From the NCBI GenBank assembly GCA_003164135.1, contig PLSD01000028.1, forward strand, positions 62,001 through 126,000: a stretch of 64,000 bases of DNA. Reading direction: 5' to 3'. Source of the stretch: Acetobacteraceae bacterium (lineage in GTDB: Bacteria; Pseudomonadota; Alphaproteobacteria; Acetobacterales; Acetobacteraceae). How positions within the stretch are numbered: position 1 is the stretch's first letter; the number at the start of each line of letters is the position of its first letter. Of the stretch, positions 13,666 through 22,950 are shown piece by piece. A model generated the notes under the pieces. The model was not told the DNA's origin and did no database searches. It was given only the letters and a program-made list of their open reading frames with translations. A program made the translations under genes and the position numbers.

Positions 13666-14366
13666 AACGGCACGACCGTGCAGGCCGCCCCTTTGGCCGT
13701 TACTGCAGCGCAAAAAGCCTGCGCACCGGCGTGATCGGCAAATCCACTCAGCCGCAGCCGCCAGACGCTCTGGCCGTTGACCACCGCGGGGAGAATGACC
13801 GGCGATTTACCCGCGAACAGGTCTGGCAATTTGTGCTTCAGCCCATCCCATACGCTTTGCGCGCCCGGCTCATCAGCCGTGGCGGCAAATTGCACCTCCG
13901 CCGGGCCGGATTGCGGCGCCGCCACCACTGGCGTCGGCGGTTGTGTTGGCGCGGGGGCAGATGCGGGAGAAACGGCGGCAGATGCGAGAGGAACAGGTGC
14001 GGGTGCCGGTAGCGGCTGGTTTACCCCGGCGGCCTGGTCCAGTTGCGCCACGTCGGGCAACGTCGCCGTGGGCGCCAGTTGCGGCGGCGGGCCGGAGGTA
14101 TCACCGGACATAATCTGTTCATCCGCTTCCGGCACAACAAGCCCGCCGGGGCTGGCCGGTGCCACGCGCAGCGGCCCCGGCGGCGCCTGAATAACCGGCG
14201 GCGGTCCAAACCCCGTGGCCCGCACCCCGCTCCACAACAACGCCACCACAATCACCAGCACGGAGATACCGCCCGCCCACAGTACGATCCTACGGACGGC
14301 CTGGTCCATCGGCTGCGCGGGCCGGTGCGTCTGGTAGACGAATTCGCCGTCGCCGGGGTCGTTCAA
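13662..14366 (-). CDS. SPOR-domain membrane protein
   Basis: 234 aa, single TM near N-terminus, Pro/Ala-rich linker, C-terminal SPOR-like VWRLRLSGFADHAGAQAFCAAVTAKGAACTVVPF. Confidence 0.8.
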   Translation of the reverse strand: MNDPGDGEFVYQTHRPAQPMDQAVRRIVLWAGGISVLVIVVALLWSGVRATGFGPPPVIQAPPGPLRVAPASPGGLVVPEADEQIMSGDTSGPPPQLAPTATLPDVAQLDQAAGVNQPLPAPAPVPLASAAVSPASAPAPTQPPTPVVAAPQSGPAEVQFAATADEPGAQSVWDGLKHKLPDLFAGKSPVILPAVVNGQSVWRLRLSGFADHAGAQAFCAAVTAKGAACTVVPF

Positions 14367-14368
14367 AC

Positions 14369-16108
14369 CTATCTCATCTCCTCAACCGGGGTGACGCCCA
14401 TCACCGCGAAGCCAGAACGCAGCACGGTGGCAGTGGCCGCCACCAGCGCAATACGCGCCGCTGTTTCCACCGGCCGGTCCGCCTGGATGAAACGCAACGC
14501 CGCATCGTCCCGCCCCGCATTCCACAAAGCGTGGAAATCACCCGCCAACTCATACAGATAAAACGCGATTCGGTGCGGCTCACGCGCTTCCGCCGCCTGT
14601 TCCACCATGCGCGGCCAGTTTATAAGCCGACGGATCAGCGCCAGTTCCTCCGGCGCGCCCAGCGAACCCAAATCCGCCGCCGCATTCACCGCGCCAGATG
14701 CCCGTAATACCGAGCGGCAGCGCGCATGCGCATATTGCACATAAAACACCGGGTTATCGCGCGTCTGCGCCACCGCGGCGTTGAGGTCGAAATCCATCTG
14801 CGCATCGGATTTGCGCATTAGCATTATAAAGCGCACCGCATCCGGCCCGACCTCGTCGATCAGGTCGCGCAGTTCCACAAAGGTCCCAGCCCGCTTGCTC
14901 ATGCGCACCGGCGCGCCGTCCTTCATCACGCGCACAATCTGGCACAGCAGCACGTCCAGCCGCGCCGGAGTATCACCCGCCAGGGCTTTCACCGCCGCCT
15001 GCATGCGCTTCACGTAGCCGCCGTGGTCGGCGCCCCATACGTCGATCATGGCGGTAAAGCCGCGCGCCATTTTGTCAGCGTGGTAGGCCACATCGTTAGC
15101 GAAATAGGTGTTGCTGCCGTCGGATTTCTTCACCGGCCGGTCAACGTCGTCGCCAAAATCGGTGGAGCGGAACAGGGTCTGCTCGCGCGGCTCCCAATCT
15201 TCCGGCGTCTTGCCTTTCGGCGGCTCCAGCACGCCCTCGTAGATCAACCCGCGTGCCTTTAGCAGGTCCAGCGCACGCTCCACGCCGCCGGCTTCCACCA
15301 TGGCGCGCTCGGAGGAAAACACGTCCTGCACCACGCCCAGCGCCGCCAGATCCTCGCGCACCAGCTTGAGCATTTCCTCCACAGCGAACTCGCGGAAAGT
15401 ATCCAGCCAATGCGCTTCCGGCGTCTCGGCGAATTCATCACCGTATTTTTCCGCCAGCGCCGCGCCAACGGGGATGAGATACGCCCCCCCGTACTGCATG
15501 CCGCCGGTCACGGTATCGATATACGCTTCCGGCGACAGCCCCAGCGCCTCCAGGTAGCGCACATACACCGAGCGCCCGAGCGCAATCACCTGCGCCCCCG
15601 CGTCGTTGACGTAGAACTCCTTGGTCACCGCATACCCGGCCTTGCCGAGCAAGTTGGCCAGCGCGTCACCCACCACGGCACCACGGCAATGGCCGACATG
15701 CAGCGGCCCGGTGGGGTTGGCGGAGACGTATTCCACATTGATGCGCCCGCGCCCGGCACCCTGGCCATAAGCCTCACCAGCCGCCAAAATCACCGGAAGC
15801 TGGGCCAGCAGCAGGCCGGACTCCAGGGTGAGATTGAGGAACCCCGGCCCCGCCGGCTCCGCCTTGGCGATACCCGGGCGCGCGCTCAGCTTTTCGGCAA
15901 GTGCCGCGGCAATTTCGCGCGGATTTTTCCCGGCCGGTTTGGCCGCCACCATGGCCGCGTTGCTCGCCATGTCGCCATGCGCGGAATCCTTGGTCGGCGT
16001 CACCTCGATGCGGGCCAAAATCTCCTCCGGCAGTCCCGGCAGCAAGCTCGTCAGCTCTTCCAGAACCCAGGCACGGGCCTGGGCAAATAAATTCTCAGTC
16101 ATCATCAA
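14369..16108 (-). CDS. argS: Arginyl-tRNA synthetase
   Basis: 579 aa; VEYVSANPTGPLHVGHCRGAVVGDALANLL (HIGH region), MSKRAGTFVELRDLIDEVG. Confidence 0.96.
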   Translation of the reverse strand: MMMTENLFAQARAWVLEELTSLLPGLPEEILARIEVTPTKDSAHGDMASNAAMVAAKPAGKNPREIAAALAEKLSARPGIAKAEPAGPGFLNLTLESGLLLAQLPVILAAGEAYGQGAGRGRINVEYVSANPTGPLHVGHCRGAVVGDALANLLGKAGYAVTKEFYVNDAGAQVIALGRSVYVRYLEALGLSPEAYIDTVTGGMQYGGAYLIPVGAALAEKYGDEFAETPEAHWLDTFREFAVEEMLKLVREDLAALGVVQDVFSSERAMVEAGGVERALDLLKARGLIYEGVLEPPKGKTPEDWEPREQTLFRSTDFGDDVDRPVKKSDGSNTYFANDVAYHADKMARGFTAMIDVWGADHGGYVKRMQAAVKALAGDTPARLDVLLCQIVRVMKDGAPVRMSKRAGTFVELRDLIDEVGPDAVRFIMLMRKSDAQMDFDLNAAVAQTRDNPVFYVQYAHARCRSVLRASGAVNAAADLGSLGAPEELALIRRLINWPRMVEQAAEAREPHRIAFYLYELAGDFHALWNAGRDDAALRFIQADRPVETAARIALVAATATVLRSGFAVMGVTPVEEMR

Positions 16109-16112
16109 TCTT

Positions 16113-17255
16113 TCAAGCCGGCACAGCCGGGTCGGTCAGTCTTGCGTATTCATCCAAAGCATAACGGTCGGTCATGCCCGCCACATAGTCGCGCACCACG
16201 GTGGCCGCCTGCGCGCTGCCCGGCTCCCCGGCGCTCACCCGCCAGTCGTCGGGCAGCAGATACGGGCGCTCCAGCAGCAAAATGCCCAATTCGGTGGTCA
16301 CCAGCCGCGCCTTGTGCGTCATGCGGTTAACTCGCCAATGCCGGTACATGCGCTCGAACAGGAATTTCTTTACCGCCCGGTTCGCCGCCGCCATGCCTGA
16401 GGAAAAACCGATCACCGGCGCATCGGCATCACGGATCGCATCGGCATCCTTCGGGGCCAGCGCGTCCAGGCGCGCCGCGCTCTCCCGCAGCACATCATGC
16501 ACCAGCCCGTTGATCATGCGCCGGCTCAACTCGTGCCGCACCCGGTTGCTGGCGCCCGTCAGCGCCTGGGATTCGCGCAAAGCCTCCCCGATCAACGGCA
16601 AATGCGCAATATCCTCAAAACCAAACAACCCGGCGCGCAGCCCGTCGTCCATGTCATGGGTATTGTAGGCGATATCATCGGCAAACGCCGCCACCTGCGC
16701 CTCGGCCGAGGGCTGGCGCAGCAGGTCCAGCGGGTATTTCGTATCGAATTCGGCGATATACACCGGCGGATTGGTGAGCGGACCGTTGTGCTTGGCCAGA
16801 CCTTCCAGCGCCTCCCAGCTCAAATTCAGCCCATCAAACGCGGCATAGCGACGCTCCAGCAACGTCACCACTCGCAGGCTCTGCGCGTTGTGGTCAAAGC
16901 CGCCAAAACCCGACAGCGCCTCATTCAACCCGCGTTCCCCGGCATGGCCAAAGGGCGGATGGCCAAGGTCGTGCGCCAGGGCCAGGCATTCGGTCAGGTC
17001 TTCATCCAGCCCCAGCTTGCGGGCGATGCTGCGGGCAATCTGCGCCACTTCCAGGCTGTGGGTGAGCCGGGTGCGGTAAAAATCTCCCTCGCGCGTCACA
17101 AACACCTGGGTTTTGTATTGCAGCTTGCGGAAGGCCGAGCAGTGCACCACGCGGTCGCGGTCGCGCTGGTAGGGGCTGCGGTCGTCGGAGTGGATTTCAG
17201 CGAATTGCCGGCCGCGAGACTGCGCTGCCTGCACCGCATAAGGGGCGATTGTCAT
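16113..17255 (-). CDS. dgt: Deoxyguanosinetriphosphate triphosphohydrolase-like protein (HD domain)
   Basis: RDRVVHCSAFRKLQYKTQVF...TRLTHSLEVAQIARSIARKLGLDEDLTECLALAHDLGHPPFGHAGE. Confidence 0.93.
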   Translation of the reverse strand: MTIAPYAVQAAQSRGRQFAEIHSDDRSPYQRDRDRVVHCSAFRKLQYKTQVFVTREGDFYRTRLTHSLEVAQIARSIARKLGLDEDLTECLALAHDLGHPPFGHAGERGLNEALSGFGGFDHNAQSLRVVTLLERRYAAFDGLNLSWEALEGLAKHNGPLTNPPVYIAEFDTKYPLDLLRQPSAEAQVAAFADDIAYNTHDMDDGLRAGLFGFEDIAHLPLIGEALRESQALTGASNRVRHELSRRMINGLVHDVLRESAARLDALAPKDADAIRDADAPVIGFSSGMAAANRAVKKFLFERMYRHWRVNRMTHKARLVTTELGILLLERPYLLPDDWRVSAGEPGSAQAATVVRDYVAGMTDRYALDEYARLTDPAVPA

Positions 17256-17318
17256 AGATAAAGACTTAACCCATCCCCGGCCTTACCTCCAAGGCCCGGA
17301 CGCACTATATGTTGCCCC

Positions 17319-17660
17319 ATGAGCGAGACACTTGAAACTTTCCGGCTTTCTCCTTCCGCCGCCGCCAGGGTGGCGCAAATCCTGAGCAGCGAACCAGCGC
17401 AGAAAGCCCTGCGCGTGGAAGTGCTCGCCGGCGGCTGTTCCGGCTTCCAGTACAAGTTCGACCTCACGGCCGAGCAGCACCCGGACGATCTGGTCATCCA
17501 GGCACAGGGCGCTACCGTATTCGTGGACCCCACCAGCCTGGAATTCCTCGCCGGGGCCGAACTGGACTTCAAGGACTCGCTGATGGGCGCGCATTTCACG
17601 GTCAAAAACCCGATCGCCAAATCCTCCTGCGGCTGCGGCACCTCGTTCTCCGTTGATTAA
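17319..17660 (+). CDS. erpA: Iron-sulfur cluster insertion protein (ErpA/IscA A-type carrier)
   Basis: 113 aa; VEVLAGGCSGFQYKFDL...SSCGCGTSFSVD. Confidence 0.92.
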   Translation: MSETLETFRLSPSAAARVAQILSSEPAQKALRVEVLAGGCSGFQYKFDLTAEQHPDDLVIQAQGATVFVDPTSLEFLAGAELDFKDSLMGAHFTVKNPIAKSSCGCGTSFSVD

Positions 17661-18456
17661 GGTCACCACTTGGAACGTGAACTCGGTGCGCACGCGCGAG
17701 TCGCTTGTGGCCGATTTCCTTGCCCGCGAGCAGCCGGACCTGCTGTTGTTGCAGGAGATAAAATGCGAGGAACACCAGTTTCCGCGCCTCGCCTTTGAGG
17801 CCCTTGGTTACAAGGCCGCCATCGTCGGCCAAAAATCATACAACGGCGTCGCCGTCCTGCATCGCGCACCGGTGGAAATCCTGCACCCCAAACTGCCAGG
17901 CATGCCCGACTCCGACACCCACGCCCGCTTCATTGAGGTCCGCACGCACGGCATGACAGTGGGCAACCTCTACCTGCCCAACGGCAATTCCCGGGGGGAC
18001 GAGGGTTACGCCTACAAACTGGAATGGATGGAAGCCCTGCGCGCCCATGCGCAAAACCTCATGGACTCGGATACCGACTTCATTCTGGCCGGCGACTACA
18101 ACGTCTGCCCCACCGACGCCGATTTCGCCCCGCGCGCGCTGCCCGCCGGCGACGCGCTGGTCCGCCAGGAGACCCGCAGCGCCTTTAACGCACTAATCTG
18201 GACCGGGCTGACCGAAGCCGTGCGCGCCATGCACCCCACCGAGACACTCTACACCTTCTGGGATTATCAGGCCGGCGCCTGGGACCGCAATTCCGGCCTG
18301 CGCATAGACTTCCAACTGCTCTCCCCGCGTCTCGCGGAACGGCTGACGCACGTTACCATCCACAAGGACGAACGCGCCAAACCGCAGCCGTCGGACCATG
18401 TCCCGGTCACCGTGAAACTCGCCAAAATCGCCGAGACAAATACCCTACATATTTAG
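17653..18456 (+). CDS. xthA: Exodeoxyribonuclease III
   Basis: TTG start overlapping the erpA stop; MIKVTTWNVNSVRTRESLVADFLAREQPDLLLLQEIKCEEHQFP...PSDHVPVTVKL. Confidence 0.94.
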   Translation: MIKVTTWNVNSVRTRESLVADFLAREQPDLLLLQEIKCEEHQFPRLAFEALGYKAAIVGQKSYNGVAVLHRAPVEILHPKLPGMPDSDTHARFIEVRTHGMTVGNLYLPNGNSRGDEGYAYKLEWMEALRAHAQNLMDSDTDFILAGDYNVCPTDADFAPRALPAGDALVRQETRSAFNALIWTGLTEAVRAMHPTETLYTFWDYQAGAWDRNSGLRIDFQLLSPRLAERLTHVTIHKDERAKPQPSDHVPVTVKLAKIAETNTLHI

Positions 18457-18468
18457 TCGGAAAACGGC

Positions 18469-18909
18469 TCAGGACTCCAGCACGGCCCGCATTTTCCCGT
18501 CCGCCAGCGCCTGCGCCAGCGAGGTGCCATCCAGTTCATGCGCGATCGCATCGCGGACTCGGCGCATCACCTTGCGAATCTCGCAGGTCTGTTCGTCCTT
18601 GCAGTCGTCGCATTTGCGGTAATAATTCACACTGACGCAGGAAAGCGGCGCCAACGGCCCATCCATGATCCGTACCACCTGACCAAAAGTAATCAAATCA
18701 GCGGGCTTCGCCAGGGCATAGCCACCACCGCGGCCACGGCGGCTGCGCACCAGACCGTTGCGGTTAAGCTCCAAAAGTATCGCTTCGAGGAATTTTTTCG
18801 GCAAATTCTCGCGCTCGGCAATGTCGCTGACCAGCAGCAACTCATCGCTGTTCTCGCGGGCCAGCACCAGCAATGCCTGTAACGCGTATTTGCACTTCTG
18901 CGATAACAT
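18469..18909 (-). CDS. Rrf2-family transcriptional regulator with a Cys cluster
   Basis: MLSQKCKYALQALLVLARENSDELLLVSDIAERENLPKKFLEAILLELNRNGLVRSRRGRGGGYALAKPA; Cys cluster LSCVSVNYYRKCDDCKDEQTC. Confidence 0.92.
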   Translation of the reverse strand: MLSQKCKYALQALLVLARENSDELLLVSDIAERENLPKKFLEAILLELNRNGLVRSRRGRGGGYALAKPADLITFGQVVRIMDGPLAPLSCVSVNYYRKCDDCKDEQTCEIRKVMRRVRDAIAHELDGTSLAQALADGKMRAVLES

Positions 18910-18965
18910 TTTTCTGCTCCTCGGTAACGCCGGATAATTATCTACTCTTTATACCATGGTTTGCC

Positions 18966-18982
18966 GATAGGAAATATCTATC
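18966..18982. promoter_or_regulatory. 17-bp inverted repeat GATAG-GAAATAT-CTATC upstream of the Rrf2 gene (candidate operator)
   Basis: Perfect 5-bp half-sites in an AT-rich leader next to a TATAAA-like box. Confidence 0.4.
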
Positions 18983-19021
18983 CCGCTTGCGAAGCCAATT
19001 ATTCTCTACTATTTTTATAGA

Positions 19022-20608
19022 TTATTCTGCCGCCAAACTCAACCCCACCGTTTCCGCGACCTTAATCCCATCCACCCCAGCGGACAGAATCCCCCCCGCG
19101 TAACCAGCCCCCTCACCCGCCGGATACAGCCCGCGCGTGTTCAGCGAACAAAAATCCCGCCCACGGGTAATCCGCACCGGCGAGGACGTGCGCGTTTCCA
19201 CGCCCGTGAGCACCGCATCCGCCCGCGCAAAGCCACGTATCTGTTTCTCGAACGCCGGCAACGCCTCGCGAATGGCGGCAATCGCGTAATCAGGCAAACA
19301 CGAGGACAAATCGCCGAGTTTCACGCTCGGCTTGTATGATGGCAGCACCTCGCCAAACACTTTGGACGCGCGTCCGGCGATAAAATCCCCCACCAACTGC
19401 CCCGGCGCCGCATAAGTGCCGCCACCGGCCACATAGGCCGCCGATTCCCACCGCCGCTGAAACTCCACCCCGGCCAGCACATCGCCCGGATAATCCGCCG
19501 CTGAAATACCCACCACGATGCCGGCATTGGCATTACGCTCGTTGCGCGAATACTGGCTCATGCCGTTGGTCACCACGCGTTCCGGCTCGGAGGTTGCCGC
19601 CACCACCGTGCCGCCGGGGCACATGCAAAAACTGTAAACCGAGCGGCCGTTGCTGGCGTGATGCACAAGCTTGTAGTCCGCCGCGCCCAAAATCGGATTG
19701 CCCGCGAAGGCACCAAAGCGGTACTGGTCAATCATCGACTGCGGATGCTCGATGCGGAACCCCACGGAGAACGGTTTCGCCTCCATGAACACGCCGCGCC
19801 CATGCAGCATGGCGAAAGTGTCGCGCGCGCTATGGCCGACCGCCAGCACCACATGCTCCGTCTCTATCCGCTCGCCGGATTGCAGCACCACCGCCCGCAC
19901 CTGGCCGCCGGTGATCTCAATATCAATCACCTTGCAGCCAAAGCGGTATTCGCCGCCCAGCGCCTCGATGGCCGCGCGCATGGTCTCCACCATGCCGACC
20001 AGCCGGAAGGTGCCGATATGCGGCTTGGCGACGTAGAGAATTTCCTCCGGCGCGCCCGCTTTCACGAACTCGGTGAGCACTTTGCGCCCCAGATGCCGGG
20101 GATCCTTGATCTGCGAGTAGAGTTTGCCGTCAGAAAATGTCCCCGCCCCGCCCTCGCCGAACTGCACGTTGGATTCCGGGTTGAGCACACCGCGCCGCCA
20201 CAGGCCCCAGGTGTCTTTCGTGCGTTCTCGCACCACCTTGCCGCGCTCCAGGATAATCGGCGCAAATCCCATCTGGGCCAGCACCAGCGCCGCAAAAATC
20301 CCGCACGGCCCGGTGCCGATCACCACCGGACGTTTCGCCGGGCGCACCTTGGCCTGGGTCACGTATTTATAGCTCACATCCGGCACCGGCTCGCCCGTGG
20401 CCACCGGCACGGCCAATTCGGCGTCGACGGTATAGACCAGCGTGATGTCGCTCTTCTTGCGCGCATCAAAGGCACGGCGGAACACGGTAAAGCCGAGCAG
20501 CTCCGTATCGGCCACGCCAAAAGCGGCGCAAACGGCGACGCGCAGCTGCACGGCGTCGTGGTTCAGGGGCAGCCGCAGGCCGGTTATGCGTTTAGGAAAA
20601 ATTGCCAT
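19022..20608 (-). CDS. FAD-dependent oxidoreductase/dehydrogenase (COG2509-like)
   Basis: 528 aa; PVVIGTGPCGIFAALVLAQMGFAPIILERGKVVRERTKDTWGLWRRGVLNPESNVQFGEGGAGTFSDGKLYSQIKD. Confidence 0.9.
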   Translation of the reverse strand: MAIFPKRITGLRLPLNHDAVQLRVAVCAAFGVADTELLGFTVFRRAFDARKKSDITLVYTVDAELAVPVATGEPVPDVSYKYVTQAKVRPAKRPVVIGTGPCGIFAALVLAQMGFAPIILERGKVVRERTKDTWGLWRRGVLNPESNVQFGEGGAGTFSDGKLYSQIKDPRHLGRKVLTEFVKAGAPEEILYVAKPHIGTFRLVGMVETMRAAIEALGGEYRFGCKVIDIEITGGQVRAVVLQSGERIETEHVVLAVGHSARDTFAMLHGRGVFMEAKPFSVGFRIEHPQSMIDQYRFGAFAGNPILGAADYKLVHHASNGRSVYSFCMCPGGTVVAATSEPERVVTNGMSQYSRNERNANAGIVVGISAADYPGDVLAGVEFQRRWESAAYVAGGGTYAAPGQLVGDFIAGRASKVFGEVLPSYKPSVKLGDLSSCLPDYAIAAIREALPAFEKQIRGFARADAVLTGVETRTSSPVRITRGRDFCSLNTRGLYPAGEGAGYAGGILSAGVDGIKVAETVGLSLAAE

Positions 20609-20644
20609 ACTGCTCGGTCTATAACCCGAAAGCCCTCAACGCCA

Positions 20645-22801
20645 ATGTCCCCCCGCCTCATCATCGACATGCGCTGCCTGCAGGACCCCAACTATACCGA
20701 GCGCGGCATCGGCAACCACGCGCGCTGCATTGTCCGCCATGCGCCCGCCCCCTTCATCGGCCTGTTCGACCCCGCCCTGCCGCGGCTGCCGCCGGAGTTC
20801 GCCGCCCTGGCTGCCGTGCTTTCCCCGCATGCGTACCTGCCGGAGGTGGCGCCGGGTGCTGTGTTCCTCAACCCCTCGCCCATGAGCCCGGACCAGCATT
20901 TTAACGCCCGCCTGCTGCACACGCCCGGCATTACGAAAGCCGCCTGCGTGCACGACTTCATCCCCTACGACCGCCAGGAGACCTACCTCACCCAACCCGT
21001 GAACCGGCTGGACTACTTTGCCGCCATGGGGTGGCTGCGCCGCTACGATATTTTTCTGCCAAATTCCGAGACGACGGGCGAGCGTCTGCGCGAACTCTAC
21101 GGCCCGGTGCGCGCGCACATCACCGGCGTGGCCCTACCGCCGTGGATTGAGGGGCTTCAGCCCGGTGCGCCGCGCCATATCCTCATGGTCGGCGGCGATG
21201 ACGCGCGGAAAAACCCGGAGGTGCTGGCCCGCGCCCATGCTGCCAGTGCGCTGCTCCGGCATATTCCCCTCATCATCACCGGCAATTACCCGCCGGATAC
21301 GGCAGCCCGGCTGCGCGCGATAACCCGCGTGCACCTGCCCGGCCGCGTGACCGAAGATCAAATGCGCGCGCTGTACGCCCAGGCGATTTGCGTCGTCACC
21401 CCTTCGCACGCCGAGGGCTTCTCGCTCCCCGTCATCGAGGCCGCCGCTGCCCAAACCCCCGCCATTGTCTCGGACATTCCGGCACACCGCGCCCTGGGGG
21501 TGGAGGCGGCACTACGCTTTGCCCCGGACGATGCGGCGGCACTGACCGCTATTTTGGAGCAGGTCGTCACCAATCCAGCCCGCCGCGCTGAAATTGTCGC
21601 CGCGCAAGCGCCGCTCTCGCGTCCTTTTACCGCGCAGGCCATCGCCGCCAAAGTGTGGGAAGCACTCACGCCACAAGCGGCCGCCGTGCTGCGCGGCGCC
21701 CGGCCGCGCGTGGCCATGCTCACCCCCCTGCCCCCGGTAAAATCCGGCATCGCCGATTACTCCGCCGCCCTGGCCGGGACTTTAAATCCGCTGGCCGATG
21801 TCACAACTTTCACCGGCGCGCATGTCTCCGCCTTGGCCCACACCTCGGCAAAATACGACCGCGTACTCAGCGTCATCGGCAATTCTCCGCTGCATGGTAA
21901 AATTTACGACCTGGCCGTGAAATGGGGCAGCGCCGTGCTGTGCCACGACTCCAGGCTGCTGGGTCTGGCAACGCGCCAAGGCCCCAAGTCCGCCGCCATA
22001 TGGGCCGGCAAGGAGTTGGGGCGCCGGGTTACGCCACGCGAAATCACCGCCTGGGCCGTGGATGAAAGCCGCCGCGAGGCGTGCTTCCTGGGTGAACTGG
22101 CGGCGGCCGCACGGCCCCTGATTTTCCACGCCCCGCAGCCGGTGGCCGAAGTTCAAGCGCGCTTTGGCGTGGTCGCAAAACATTTGCCCTTCGCCATGCA
22201 ACGCGCATTCGCCCCACGCACGAAGGCGGCAAGGCAACAGGCGCGTAACGCCCTGGGCATTGCGCCGCAGGAAAAACTCATCGTCAGCCTCGGCTTCATT
22301 ACCCGCAACAAGGGCATCGAAGCCGCATTGCGGGCTTTCGCGCAACTTCGCCAAAACACACAATGCAAACTGGTATTTGTTGGCGAGCCAACCGAAGACA
22401 CCCCGGCATTCGAAAAACTTGCAGCAAAACTCGCCATTTCCAACGATGTCAACTTCGGACAAACTTTTATCCCCGAACAAACCTACCGCGACTACCTACT
22501 CGCCGCCGACTGCGGGTTGCAACTGCGCGAAGGCCATGCCGGCAACATCTCCGGCACCTTGCAGGACTGTATCGGCGCCGGCCTCCCCAGTGTGGCGAGC
22601 CAAGACCTCGCCAATAACCTTGCAGCGCCTGGCTATATCAATCGTGTTTCAGACAAACTTGACCCGGCGGAAATCGCCACCGCGCTCGCCACGCAACTCG
22701 GCGCAAATCTGAATACCGAACCAGAACGCCTCGCCTATTGCGAGACGCACAGCATGCCGCGCTACGCCAAATCGCTCCTGGAATTACTGGGGCTCGGCTG
22801 A
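20645..22801 (+). CDS. Glycosyltransferase with two tandem GT4-like domains
   Basis: MSPRLIIDMRCLQDPNYTERGIGNHARCIV...; domain 1 AQAICVVTPSHAEGFSLPVIEAAAAQTPAIVSD; domain 2 KLIVSLGFITRNKGIEAALRAFAQLRQNTQCKLVFVGE. Start set downstream of the long upstream antisense extension of the track ORF. Confidence 0.85.
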   Translation: MSPRLIIDMRCLQDPNYTERGIGNHARCIVRHAPAPFIGLFDPALPRLPPEFAALAAVLSPHAYLPEVAPGAVFLNPSPMSPDQHFNARLLHTPGITKAACVHDFIPYDRQETYLTQPVNRLDYFAAMGWLRRYDIFLPNSETTGERLRELYGPVRAHITGVALPPWIEGLQPGAPRHILMVGGDDARKNPEVLARAHAASALLRHIPLIITGNYPPDTAARLRAITRVHLPGRVTEDQMRALYAQAICVVTPSHAEGFSLPVIEAAAAQTPAIVSDIPAHRALGVEAALRFAPDDAAALTAILEQVVTNPARRAEIVAAQAPLSRPFTAQAIAAKVWEALTPQAAAVLRGARPRVAMLTPLPPVKSGIADYSAALAGTLNPLADVTTFTGAHVSALAHTSAKYDRVLSVIGNSPLHGKIYDLAVKWGSAVLCHDSRLLGLATRQGPKSAAIWAGKELGRRVTPREITAWAVDESRREACFLGELAAAARPLIFHAPQPVAEVQARFGVVAKHLPFAMQRAFAPRTKAARQQARNALGIAPQEKLIVSLGFITRNKGIEAALRAFAQLRQNTQCKLVFVGEPTEDTPAFEKLAAKLAISNDVNFGQTFIPEQTYRDYLLAADCGLQLREGHAGNISGTLQDCIGAGLPSVASQDLANNLAAPGYINRVSDKLDPAEIATALATQLGANLNTEPERLAYCETHSMPRYAKSLLELLGLG

Positions 22802-22950
22802 ACCACGGCCTCCCGCTCCAGCGCAATCGCCAGCAACGCGCCCTCCAGCACCTCATTGCGCCGCGCCAACTCAAATCTGATCGCCGCCAGCTCCCCCAGC
22901 ACCTCCGCAAAGGCGTAGCGTTGCAGGCGGCGGATCAGTTTTTTAAGCAT
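22762..22950 (-). CDS. 62-aa hypothetical protein, helical/charged
   Basis: MLKKLIRRLQRYAFAEVLGELAAIRFELARRNEVLEGALLAIALEREAVVQPSPSNSRSDLA; ATG inside the upstream gene's ATGCTTAA stop. Confidence 0.5.
   Translation of the reverse strand: MLKKLIRRLQRYAFAEVLGELAAIRFELARRNEVLEGALLAIALEREAVVQPSPSNSRSDLA

Noticed and set aside
19658-20644. 329-codon N-terminal extension of the glycosyltransferase ORF
   Set aside because: Lies antisense to the COG2509 FAD gene; the real protein begins at MSPRLIIDMRCLQDPN (20645).
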